Assembly (NCBI GenBank): GCA_015661965.1 | Contig: DQVA01000159.1 | Coordinates: 1 to 6,434, forward strand | Source: Candidatus Bipolaricaulota bacterium | GTDB taxonomy: Bacteria > Bipolaricaulota > Bipolaricaulia > Bipolaricaulales > Bipolaricaulaceae | DNA: 6,434 nt | Direction of reading: 5' to 3' | Shown: one piece after another, positions 1-5,750 of the stretch | Layout: each line of letters opens with the position of its first letter | Numbering within the stretch: the stretch's first letter is position 1 | Translations under genes and position numbers: made by a program | The notes under the pieces: model-generated | What the model was told of the DNA's origin: nothing | Database searches by the model: none | What the model saw: the letters and a program-made list of their open reading frames with translations, nothing else

Positions 1-1086
1 CCCAAGGCGCAACGCAACGTGCTGGGGGTGCTCCAAGCCCATCCGGGGCTGGGGAAGGAAGTGGTCAGGGTCCGGGCCCGGGCCCAGAAGATCCTGGACC
101 TCATCGGAGGGAAGGCCATCCATCCCGTGTTCGCCCTGCCCGGCGGGGTGGCCAAGCCCTTGTCCGAGGAGGCCCGGGAGGAGGTGCGGGGCCACGCCCA
201 GGCCATGGTGGGGCTGGCGGAGAAGATGGTGGCCTTCTTCCACGAGCAGGTACTCCCGGACCCCGGGTTCCAATCGCTCCTCCTCTCCGAGGAGTGCCGC
301 CTCCCCACCCACTACATGGGCCTGGTGGATGAGGGGAGCGCCCCCAACTTCTACCACGGGGCGCTGCGGATCGTCTCCGCCAAGGGAGAGGAGATATACC
401 ACGGCCCGGCGGGGGAGGCCTTGTCCCTGATCGAGGAGCACACCGAGCCCTGGACCTACGTGAAGTTCCCCTACCTAAAGGAGCTTGGTTGGCAGGGTTT
501 TTCCGCCGGGGCGGACTCGGGCATCTACCGGGTGGGGCCGCTAGCGAGGGTCAACGTGGCCGTGCGAATGGCCACCCCCCTGGCCCAGGAGGAGCTGGAG
601 CGGTTCTTCGATCATTTCGGGGAGCGGCCGGTGCATGCCACCTTCGCCTACCACTGGGCGCGGCTCATCGAGATGGTGCAGGCGGCCGAGGACGCCGTCC
701 GCCTCTCCGAGGAGGACGCCCTCACCGGGACGGAGGTGCGGGGGAAACTGGGGACACCCGGGGAGGGGATCGGGGTGACCGAGGCCGCCCGGGGGACCCT
801 GTTCCACCACTACCGGCTGGACGGGGAGGGACTGGTGGAGTGGGTGAACCTGATCGTGGCCACCACCCACAACGCTGCCGGGATCGGCCTTTCGGTCAAA
901 CAGATGGCGGAGAGGGTGGTGCGGGAAGGGGAGCTGGACGAGCGGTTGCTGAACCGGGTGGAGATGGCGTTCCGGGCTTACGACCCGTGCCTGGCCTGTG
1001 CTACCCACTTCCTGCCCGGGGAAACGCCGCTTGTGGTGGAGATCTATGGGACGGACGGGAAGCTCCTGCGGCGTGTCGTGCGCTAA
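1..1086 (+). CDS. mvhA: [NiFe]-hydrogenase large subunit, group 3 (Mvh/Hox-like), 5' end missing
   Basis: This is the C-terminal part of the catalytic subunit that splits or forms H2 at a Ni-Fe site. The frame is open from base 1, so the true start and the N-terminal CxxC (L1) motif lie upstream. Visible family hallmarks are the PLARVNVAVR segment (about 538-570), RLIEMVQAAEDA, a GTLFHHYRLD block followed by VNLIVATTHN (about 790-870), and the C-terminal DPCLACATH (982-1008), whose two cysteines ligate Ni and Fe. About 25 residues follow the final His; this is the tail normally cut off by a maturation protease after metal insertion, and such a protease is encoded next, overlapping this gene. 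Sequence style and the HdrCB neighbours favour the cytoplasmic F420-non-reducing (MvhA) branch. HoxH or FrhA-like enzymes are alternatives, so the family is firm but the subgroup is inferred. Confidence 0.93.
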   Translation, partial: PKAQRNVLGVLQAHPGLGKEVVRVRARAQKILDLIGGKAIHPVFALPGGVAKPLSEEAREEVRGHAQAMVGLAEKMVAFFHEQVLPDPGFQSLLLSEECRLPTHYMGLVDEGSAPNFYHGALRIVSAKGEEIYHGPAGEALSLIEEHTEPWTYVKFPYLKELGWQGFSAGADSGIYRVGPLARVNVAVRMATPLAQEELERFFDHFGERPVHATFAYHWARLIEMVQAAEDAVRLSEEDALTGTEVRGKLGTPGEGIGVTEAARGTLFHHYRLDGEGLVEWVNLIVATTHNAAGIGLSVKQMAERVVREGELDERLLNRVEMAFRAYDPCLACATHFLPGETPLVVEIYGTDGKLLRRVVR

Positions 1087-1576
1087 GGCGGTGGTGGCCC
1101 TGGGGAACCCCTATCGGGGCGACGACGGGGTGGGCCCTGCCGTGCTCCGCCTACTGGAGCGTGACGGGTTGGCGGTGCTGGGTGATGGGGATGATCCTGA
1201 GAACACATCGCACATCACCCGCCACCCATCACGGGTAGAACTCATCGAGGGGGTGCACGACGGGCTCCGACTGGCCGAGGCTCTTTTGGGATATGAGCGG
1301 GTGTTGGTGGTGGACGCGGCGCCGTGGCTCCCAGCGGGGGAGGTGGAGCGGTTCCGGTTGGAGGGGCTTCCTGCCACCGCCGGTTACCTCCATGGCATCG
1401 GGTTCCGCGCCGCGTTGGAGATGGTCGCCCATGCCGGGGGGGAGGAGGTACCCAAGGTGGAGATCTTGGCGATCGGGGTCCCGGAGGGGCTCCGGTTTGG
1501 AGAGGGTCTTTCACCGGCCGTGGAGCGCGCCTTGCCTGTGGCCTTGGAGGAGGTAATCCGATGGCTGAACGAATAG
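1073..1576 (+). CDS. hycI: Hydrogenase maturation endopeptidase (HycI/HyaD family)
   Basis: This protease probably removes the C-terminal tail of the upstream large subunit after nickel insertion. The N-terminal VALGNPYRGDDGVG motif carries the first metal-sensing Asp (about residue 17), VLVVDAAPW carries the second (about residue 81), and the YLHGIG region carries the His (about residue 107). These correspond to the Asp/Glu-Asp-His nickel site of E. coli HycI and HybD. The GTG start at 1073 was chosen because it puts the motif at the usual distance from the N-terminus and gives a 14-base overlap with mvhA. An ATG at 1046 behind a GGTGGAG is a real alternative that adds 9 residues. Oddity: residues about 30-54, between LLERD and the conserved ELIEGVHDGLRL helix, are encoded by an inverted pair of heptad repeats, making the protein longer than usual. 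The three metal residues are unaffected, so it is probably functional. Confidence 0.88.
   Translation: MSCAKAVVALGNPYRGDDGVGPAVLRLLERDGLAVLGDGDDPENTSHITRHPSRVELIEGVHDGLRLAEALLGYERVLVVDAAPWLPAGEVERFRLEGLPATAGYLHGIGFRAALEMVAHAGGEEVPKVEILAIGVPEGLRFGEGLSPAVERALPVALEEVIRWLNE
1161..1232. repeat. Inverted pair of heptad arrays inside hycI
   Basis: Four seven-base units run forward at 1161-1188 (GTGACGG, then GTTGGCG, GTGCTGG and GTGATGG). After a 16-base spacer, four units run in reverse at 1205-1232, ending with CCGCCAC and CCATCAC. GTGATGGG at 1182-1189 and CCCATCAC at 1225-1232 are exact reverse complements, as are GGGTGATG at 1180-1187 and CATCACCC at 1213-1220, so a small hairpin is possible. 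The unit totals 72 bp, exactly 24 codons, and leaves the reading frame open. Confidence 0.75.
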
Positions 1577-1989
1577 GCGACAGCACGCCACGCCTCACGG
1601 GGCAGGCGTTACGGATTACCGCAGGGGAACCAGAGTTCGTGGCCAAGGTGGAGGAGCTATCCGGGGAGAACCTGTATGCCTGCTACCAGTGCGGCAAGTG
1701 CGCCGCCGGGTGTCTGTTCGCCGACCACATGGACTTCCTCCCCAACCAGGTGCTCAGGCTGGTGCAGCTTGCGGACGAGTCGGTACTCACCTCCCGGGCG
1801 CCCTGGGTGTGCGCCTCGTGCCTGGCCTGTGCGGTGCGCTGCCCCAAGGGGGTGGACATCGCCAAGGTGATGGAGGCCCTGCGGCTCCTCTCCCTGCGCC
1901 AGGGGGAGACCGGGCTCCGCTGGGCGGAGATCCCGCCCGGGGTCCCCCAGATCGCCCTGGTGGGCGCCACCCGGAAACTCACCCCGTGA
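1561..1989 (+). CDS. hdrC: Heterodisulfide reductase subunit C-like ferredoxin (HdrC)
   Basis: This is a 142-residue electron-transfer subunit with two [4Fe-4S] sites: C41, C44, C47, C51 (CYQCGKCAAGC) and C84, C87, C90, C94 (CASCLACAVRCPKG). In Hdr complexes HdrC passes electrons between HdrA flavin/iron-sulfur centres and HdrB. The start ATG overlaps the end of hycI by 16 bases and follows a good GGAGGAGGT ribosome site ending 7 bases before it. Family features include the EFVAKVEELSGENLYACYQCGKC opening and the helix before the second cluster. Residues about 10-20 are encoded by a degenerate heptad array, so the extreme N-terminus is probably repeat-derived. The stop codon is likewise supplied by a heptad unit of the following element. 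All eight cluster cysteines are intact. Confidence 0.92.
   Translation: MAERIGDSTPRLTGQALRITAGEPEFVAKVEELSGENLYACYQCGKCAAGCLFADHMDFLPNQVLRLVQLADESVLTSRAPWVCASCLACAVRCPKGVDIAKVMEALRLLSLRQGETGLRWAEIPPGVPQIALVGATRKLTP
1587..1621 (+). repeat. Degenerate heptad array in the 5' end of hdrC
   Basis: Five consecutive seven-base units sit here: GCCACGC, CTCACGG, GGCAGGC, GTTACGG and ATTACCG. AC/AG recurs every seven bases at 1590, 1597, 1604, 1611 and 1618. The units fit the GTNACGN pattern seen elsewhere in the window, with decay. They encode roughly residues 10-20 of HdrC, ahead of the conserved part of the protein. Confidence 0.6.
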
Positions 1990-2020
1990 TGCGTGATCGG
2001 TGATGTGTGATGGGTGAGGT
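1986..2020 (+). repeat. Left heptad array (GTGATGN units)
   Basis: Five back-to-back seven-base units: GTGATGC, GTGATCG, GTGATGT, GTGATGG and GTGAGGT. The hdrC stop TGA (1987-1989) lies in the first unit. The start ATG of the four-helix-bundle gene (2010-2012) lies in the fourth. The array therefore carries both the end of one gene and the beginning of the next. Confidence 0.85.
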
Positions 2021-2387
2021 GAGGACACATAAGGATCTGGACGTTTGGAAAGAGGCCATGCAGCTTGTGAAGGAAGTGTATACATGGAGCGCGTCCCTGC
2101 CGCGGGAGGAGACCTATGGCCTTACCGCTCGACTCAAACGGGCGGCCATCTCCATCCCCAGTAATATAGCCGAGGGCGCGGCCAGGGACTCCCGTAAGGA
2201 ATTCGTCCAGTTCCTCTACATCGCCTTGGGTTCGCTTTCGGAGCTTGAGACCCAGATCTTTTTGGCAAGGGATTTGTTCTCTTTGGAGAGGGAGATGATC
2301 TCTGCCCGGGTGGAGAGGCCTAAAAGGTTGCTGGGGTTGATAAGGAGCCTGAAAGGCGGGGGAGGGGATACCGATGCCGGATGCTAA
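2010..2387 (+). CDS. Four-helix-bundle protein, S23 / 23S rRNA intervening-sequence (IVP) family
   Basis: This 125-residue protein has the family's signature blocks: HKDLDVWKEAMQLVKEVY near the start, then GLTARLKRAAISIPSNIAEGAAR and EFVQFLYIALGSLSELETQ. These form four mostly basic amphipathic helices with no catalytic motif. Relatives were first described inside intervening sequences of 23S rRNA genes (for example in Leptospira), and the Avd protein of diversity-generating retroelements has a related fold. The cellular role of the stand-alone members is unknown. The ATG at 2010 has no clear ribosome site; GTG at 2007 is the only upstream alternative, because TGA at 2001 closes the frame. 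Translation may be coupled to the hdrC stop 20 bases upstream. The last ten or so residues (a glycine-rich GDTDAGC tail) run over the hdrB start and look non-native. Its bases look less GC-biased than its neighbours', consistent with foreign origin. It has no obvious role in the redox operon. Confidence 0.9.
   Translation: MGEVRTHKDLDVWKEAMQLVKEVYTWSASLPREETYGLTARLKRAAISIPSNIAEGAARDSRKEFVQFLYIALGSLSELETQIFLARDLFSLEREMISARVERPKRLLGLIRSLKGGGGDTDAGC
2361..2365 (+). promoter_or_regulatory. Ribosome binding site of hdrB, inside the four-helix-bundle gene
   Basis: GGAGG lies 8 bases before the ATG at 2374. Both the ribosome site and the start codon belong to the 3' end of the four-helix-bundle gene, so present-day translation of hdrB appears to start from inserted sequence. 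Confidence 0.6.
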
Positions 2388-3279
2388 AAACCCGTCACCG
2401 ATCACCCATCACCCATCACGGATCCCGTATTTTCCGGGGTGTGCCCTGAAGGACCAAGCCGAGGCGTTCGAGGAGTCGGCCCGGGCGGCCATGGCGGCCT
2501 TGGGGTACGAGCTCGCGGAGCTTCCCCGCTGGAACTGCTGCGGCACCGTTTACTCCCTGGCCACCGACGACCTGATGCGGCACCTGGGGCCGGTGCGGAA
2601 CCTGGTCCGGGTACAGGAGCTGGGGGAGACCAGGCTCGTGACCCTGTGCGCCATGTGCTACAACACCCTGGCCCGCTCCTCCCGATTTGTGGGGGCCGAT
2701 CCCGAGCGGCTGGAGCGGATAAACGCGTTCATGGACGAGGAGGCGGATTACCGGGGCGGGGTGGAGGTGCTGCACCTCCTGCAGCTGTTGCGGGACGAGG
2801 TGGGGTTCGAGGAGATCGAGGCCAAGGTGAAAAAGCCCCTGGCCGGGGTGCGGGTGGCTCCCTATTATGGCTGCATGCTGCTCCGGCCCCGGGAAGTGGG
2901 GATAGACGCCCCCGATTCCCCGGAGGTACTGGAGGCGCTGTTCTCCGCCTTAGGCGCTGAGCCGCTGGATTTCCCCCAGAAAGCCGAGTGTTGTGGGGCC
3001 TATCAGACCGTGTCCGACCCCGAGATCGTCCGGGAGCGGGTCCGGGAGATCGTGTCCGCCGCCCGCCGGGCGGGGGCGGAGCTCATCGCCACCAGCTGCC
3101 CCCTGTGCCAATTCAACCTGGAGACACACCAATCTGTCGCCCATCACCCATCGCCCATCACAGTTGTGTACTTCACCCAGCTCCTGGCCCTGGCCTTGGG
3201 GGTGCCCGAAGATAAACTGGGCTTTGCGGGCTTGAAATTCGATCCGCGGCCGCTTCTTTCCGAGCGGGAGCTCGTCTAG
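2374..3279 (+). CDS. hdrB: Heterodisulfide reductase subunit B-like protein (HdrB), two CCG domains
   Basis: In methanogens HdrB holds the paired noncubane [4Fe-4S] clusters that cleave a disulfide; SdhE and TfrB carry the same domain. Both cysteine-rich CCG motifs are complete: C23, C55-C56, C92, C95 (Cx31CCx35CxxC) and C167, C206-C207, C242, C245 (Cx38CCx34CxxC). The 301-residue length is near normal. Relatives usually begin at the IPYFPGC block; here about 17 extra residues precede it, encoded by the right heptad array of the inserted unit. A second repeat array encodes residues about 254-263 in the loop between CPLCQFNL and VVYFTQLLALALG. The gene overlaps the four-helix-bundle gene by 14 bases and is followed at 10 bases by the FrdB-like gene. 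The neighbours suggest it links hydrogenase/HdrC electrons to the flavoprotein, but its actual disulfide or fumarate-side role is inferred. Confidence 0.92.
   Translation: MPDAKNPSPITHHPSRIPYFPGCALKDQAEAFEESARAAMAALGYELAELPRWNCCGTVYSLATDDLMRHLGPVRNLVRVQELGETRLVTLCAMCYNTLARSSRFVGADPERLERINAFMDEEADYRGGVEVLHLLQLLRDEVGFEEIEAKVKKPLAGVRVAPYYGCMLLRPREVGIDAPDSPEVLEALFSALGAEPLDFPQKAECCGAYQTVSDPEIVRERVREIVSAARRAGAELIATSCPLCQFNLETHQSVAHHPSPITVVYFTQLLALALGVPEDKLGFAGLKFDPRPLLSERELV
2392..2426 (-). repeat. Right heptad array (CCATCAC units) encoding the HdrB N-terminus
   Basis: Five seven-base units read CCGTCAC, CGATCAC, CCATCAC, CCATCAC and GGATCCC. Their reverse complements match the GTGATNG units at the left end of the same element. 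They encode about residues 7-18 of HdrB (the His/Pro-rich PSPITHHPSR segment). Confidence 0.85.
3134..3161 (-). repeat. Heptad array inside hdrB
   Basis: Four units read CTGTCGC, CCATCAC, CCATCGC and CCATCAC. They have the same orientation and sequence as the array at the hdrB start 740 bases upstream. They encode the SVAHHPSPIT stretch in a loop after the last CxxC of the second CCG domain and leave the frame open. Confidence 0.8.
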
Positions 3280-3289
3280 GAGGGGGGAG

Positions 3290-4075
3290 ATGCCGGAGAT
3301 CATGGACAGGATCAGGGAGGCCAACCGGGCGGTCACCACCGGGATCGACGATTCCGCGGTAAAACACTGGGTCACCGTGTACATCATGGGCAAAGCCTAT
3401 CGGGTCCCGGCCGACATCACCATCATGCAGGCCATGGAGTACGCCGGCTACCGGTTCGTCCGGGGGGCCGGTTGTCGGGCCGGCTTCTGCGGCGCCTGTG
3501 CCACCGTGTACCGCACCGCCGGGGACTGGCGGCTCAAGACCGCCCTGGCCTGCCAGACCCGGGTGGAGGACGGCATGTACCTGGTGCAGATCCCCTTCAC
3601 CCCGGCGGAGAAGCCGGCTTACGCTATCGAGGAGGAGCCCGCGGACGGCACGCCCCTCCTCAAGTACTTCCCCGAGCTGGCCCGTTGCGTGGCCTGCAAC
3701 ACCTGCACCAAGGCCTGTCCCCAAGACCTAGAGGTGATGGACTACATCCAGGCCGCCCTGCGGGGGGACCTGGAGGCCATCACCGAGCTCTCCTTCGACT
3801 GCATCCAGTGCGGCCTGTGTGCCATGCGCTGCCCGGCGGAGATCACCCACTACCACGTGGCCCAGCTCGCCCGGCGCCTCTACGGCCGGAGCCTCCCCGT
3901 CCCCAAGCACGTGGAGGAGCGGGTCAGGGAGATAGAGTCCGGCGTGTACGCCGAGGAGTTCGAGCGGATCTTGAGCCTTGGCCGCGAGGAGATCGAGGAG
4001 CTCTACAAAAAGGAGCAACGAGAGAAGGGCGGCCTCAAATCCCGTGACGCGTCACGCGTTACGCGTAACGGGTAA
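3290..4075 (+). CDS. frdB: Fumarate reductase/succinate dehydrogenase iron-sulfur subunit (FrdB/TfrB-like)
   Basis: This 261-residue electron-transfer subunit probably wires the following flavoprotein to HdrB. A [2Fe-2S] domain uses C62, C67, C70 (GCRAGFCGAC) and C88. A ferredoxin-like C-terminal domain has C133, C136, C139, C143 (CVACNTCTKACP) and C171, C174, C177, C181 (CIQCGLCAMRCP). Both of the latter are canonical CxxCxxCxxxCP sites. The spaced motif typical of the [3Fe-4S] centre in membrane Sdh/Frd enzymes is absent, which is closer to methanogen TfrB. There is no membrane segment. TfrB fuses this protein to a CCG domain; here the CCG protein is the separate upstream hdrB. The start ATG sits behind GGAGG with 6-base spacing. 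The last eight residues or so, including the stop, are encoded by a heptad array and look non-native. Gene symbol is by homology class only. Confidence 0.88.
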   Translation: MPEIMDRIREANRAVTTGIDDSAVKHWVTVYIMGKAYRVPADITIMQAMEYAGYRFVRGAGCRAGFCGACATVYRTAGDWRLKTALACQTRVEDGMYLVQIPFTPAEKPAYAIEEEPADGTPLLKYFPELARCVACNTCTKACPQDLEVMDYIQAALRGDLEAITELSFDCIQCGLCAMRCPAEITHYHVAQLARRLYGRSLPVPKHVEERVREIESGVYAEEFERILSLGREEIEELYKKEQREKGGLKSRDASRVTRNG

Positions 4076-4078
4076 GGG
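4044..4078. repeat. GTNACGN heptad array with two 12-bp palindromes at the frdB/frdA junction
   Basis: Five perfectly phased units: GTGACGC, GTCACGC, GTTACGC, GTAACGG and GTAAGGG. The third base steps through G, C, T and A. GTGACGCGTCAC (4044-4055) and GTTACGCGTAAC (4058-4069) are each perfect 12-bp palindromes. The frdB stop TAA (4073-4075) is inside the last unit, and the array abuts the ribosome site of the flavoprotein gene. Confidence 0.88.
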
Positions 4079-4085
4079 GGAGGAG

Positions 4086-5750
4086 ATGGCGGAGAAGCTG
4101 AAGCTGGTACGCGGCTACCCGGAGTACATGCTCGAATCGATCGAGGCGGTCCAGGCGACCCGGGCCCAGCGCCTGGAGGAGGGCCCTCCCCCGGGGATGT
4201 CCCTGGAGGAGCGGGAGGAACTCCTTAAGAAGTATCACCCCGACTATGCCCCCGGCGGGAAGCGCCCCCTGGTGGCCGGCCCCAACAAGGGGGAACTGGC
4301 CCCCAACGAGGTGGCAGACCTCCTCGAGGCCTATCCCCTGGTGGAGCCCGGGGAGCTGGAGCTCAAGGTGGATATCGACGTAGACATCCTAATCCTGGGC
4401 GGGGGGTTGGCCGGCACCATGGCCGCCATCTGGGCCCACACGCAGGGCGTCCCCCCGGACCGGATCCTCCTGGCCACCAAGCTCCGCCACGGGGACTCCA
4501 ACTCCATCATGGCCCAGGGCGGCACCCAGGCGGCGGACAAGCCCTACGACTCCCCGGTGATCCACTTCCTGGACGCCTTGGGCGGGGGCCACTTCACCAA
4601 CAAGCCCGACGTGCTCAAGGCCCTGGTGGAGGACGCTCCGTTCATCGTCAAGTGGCTCACCGAACTCGGGTGCCTGTTCGACCGGGACGAGAACGGCGAG
4701 TTCGTGGAGGACTGGGGTGGGGGCACCTCCCGGCCTAGGATGCACGCCGCCCGGGACTACACCGGCATGGAGGAGCTGCGGGTTATCCGGGACGAGTTCC
4801 GAAACCGCGGCTTTGGGCTGCTGGAGTTCTACCCGGCGGTGGAACTCCTCACCGACCCCAAGGGACGGGTGGCCGGGGCGGTGCTTTGGAACATGGAGAC
4901 CGACGAGTACAAGGTGGTGCGGGCCAAGGCGGTGGTGCTGGCCACCGGCGGCTTCGGCCGGCTCCACATCCGGGGCTTCCCCACCACCAACCACTACGGG
5001 GCCACTGCCGACGGGTTGGTCCTCGCCTACCGGGCCGGGGCGGTGCTCCGGGACCTGGACACCGTGCAGTACCACCCCACCGGCGCCGCCTATCCCCAAC
5101 AGATCGTGGGGCTCCTCATCACCGAGAAGGTCCGGGGCCTGGGGGCCCAGGTGGTGAACCGGGAGGGCGAGGCGTTCGTGTATCCCCTCGAACCCCGGGA
5201 CGTGGAGGCGGCGGCCATCATCCGGGAGTGCTACGACCGGGAGAAGTGCCTCGTCACCCCCACCGGGCTGCGGGGGGTGTGGCTGGATTCGCCCATGATC
5301 GAGGAGCTCCACGGGGAGGGGACCATCGAACGGAGGCTGCCGGCCATGTTCCGCATGTACCAGAGGTTCGGGATCGACATGCGCCGGGATCCGATCCTGG
5401 TGTTTCCCACCCTTCACTATCAGAACGGGGGTGTGGAGACCGACCCCTGGGGGAGGACCAACGTGGAGGGGCTATTCGTGGCCGGCGAGGTGACTGGGGG
5501 CGTGCACGGCAAGAACCGGCTTATGGGGAACTCCACCCTGGACTGTCTGGTGTTCGGCCGGCGGGCCGGGATCGCCGCCGCCGACTACGTGAAGGGGAAG
5601 GGGGCCCCCAAGGCGGTGACCCTGGACCACCTCAAGGGGTTCGTGGAGGAGCTGCGGGCTGCCGGGGTCCCCGAGGAGCGTCGTTCCCCCATACTGCTCC
5701 CGGATTATCGGGGCAAGCGCGTCCTGGCCAGGATGATCGACCTGCTATGA
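4086..5750 (+). CDS. frdA: FAD-dependent fumarate reductase/succinate dehydrogenase-type flavoprotein (FrdA/TfrA-like)
   Basis: This is a 554-residue, probably soluble flavoprotein and the likely site of reduction of fumarate or a similar dicarboxylate. An N-terminal extension of about 95 residues (with a PNKGELAPNEVADLLEAYPLVEP block) precedes the FAD-binding G105-G110 (GGGLAG). Residues matching the Frd/Sdh active site are present: H330 in HPTG, R371 in PRD, H444 in HYQNGG and R478 in NRLMGNSTLD. At the position of the His that covalently binds FAD in membrane SdhA/FrdA there is N139 (SNSIMAQGG), so FAD is probably noncovalent. The chain ends about 45 residues after the FAD-domain GRRAG helix, so most of the usual C-terminal helical domain is missing. 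The ATG at 4086 follows a GGGGGAGGAG run almost directly; GTG 4044 in the repeat is an in-frame alternative. L-aspartate oxidase shares these motifs, but the FrdB and Hdr neighbours argue against it. Confidence 0.88.
   Translation: MAEKLKLVRGYPEYMLESIEAVQATRAQRLEEGPPPGMSLEEREELLKKYHPDYAPGGKRPLVAGPNKGELAPNEVADLLEAYPLVEPGELELKVDIDVDILILGGGLAGTMAAIWAHTQGVPPDRILLATKLRHGDSNSIMAQGGTQAADKPYDSPVIHFLDALGGGHFTNKPDVLKALVEDAPFIVKWLTELGCLFDRDENGEFVEDWGGGTSRPRMHAARDYTGMEELRVIRDEFRNRGFGLLEFYPAVELLTDPKGRVAGAVLWNMETDEYKVVRAKAVVLATGGFGRLHIRGFPTTNHYGATADGLVLAYRAGAVLRDLDTVQYHPTGAAYPQQIVGLLITEKVRGLGAQVVNREGEAFVYPLEPRDVEAAAIIRECYDREKCLVTPTGLRGVWLDSPMIEELHGEGTIERRLPAMFRMYQRFGIDMRRDPILVFPTLHYQNGGVETDPWGRTNVEGLFVAGEVTGGVHGKNRLMGNSTLDCLVFGRRAGIAAADYVKGKGAPKAVTLDHLKGFVEELRAAGVPEERRSPILLPDYRGKRVLARMIDLL

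Larger units (their letters stand above)
1986..2426 (+). mobile_element. Insertion-like unit: four-helix-bundle gene between inverted heptad arrays
   Basis: A 441-base unit lies between the conserved parts of hdrC and hdrB. Its left end is a forward array of heptads (1986-2020). Its right end is a reverse-orientation array (2392-2426). A four-helix-bundle gene lies between them. GTGATCGGTGA at 1993-2003 is the exact reverse complement of TCACCGATCAC at 2395-2405, so the ends behave like imperfect terminal inverted repeats. The left end supplies the hdrC stop and the right end encodes an N-terminal extension of HdrB, as expected if the unit was inserted at the junction of two tightly packed genes. 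There is no transposase and no clear target-site duplication, so mobility is inferred from layout only. Confidence 0.6.

Noticed and set aside
541..1008. Antisense frame opposite the hydrogenase gene
   Set aside because: Low-complexity composition and no motif; the + strand encodes a conserved hydrogenase with DPCLACATH.
1986..2426. CRISPR array
   Set aside because: Units are seven bases long with no spacers between them and are inverted at the two ends, unlike CRISPR repeat-spacer structure.
1986..2426. 23S rRNA intervening sequence
   Set aside because: The protein belongs to the family found in rRNA intervening sequences, but no rRNA sequence flanks it here; both sides are Hdr genes.
4044..4078. 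Plasmid-type iteron origin or an operator
   Set aside because: No Rep gene or AT-rich region is near, and similar arrays lie inside coding sequences across the window, so a repeat family explains it better.
4389..5417. Long antisense open frame (342 codons) opposite the flavoprotein gene
   Set aside because: Its product is His/Pro/Gly/Val-rich with no domain, as expected for the reverse strand of a GC-rich gene with strong codon bias. The + strand has clear FrdA motifs.
4086..5750. L-aspartate oxidase (NadB)
   Set aside because: The AQGG motif and absent covalent-FAD His resemble NadB, but a FrdB-like partner gene, Hdr neighbours and the N-terminal extension fit a FrdA/TfrA-type subunit better.
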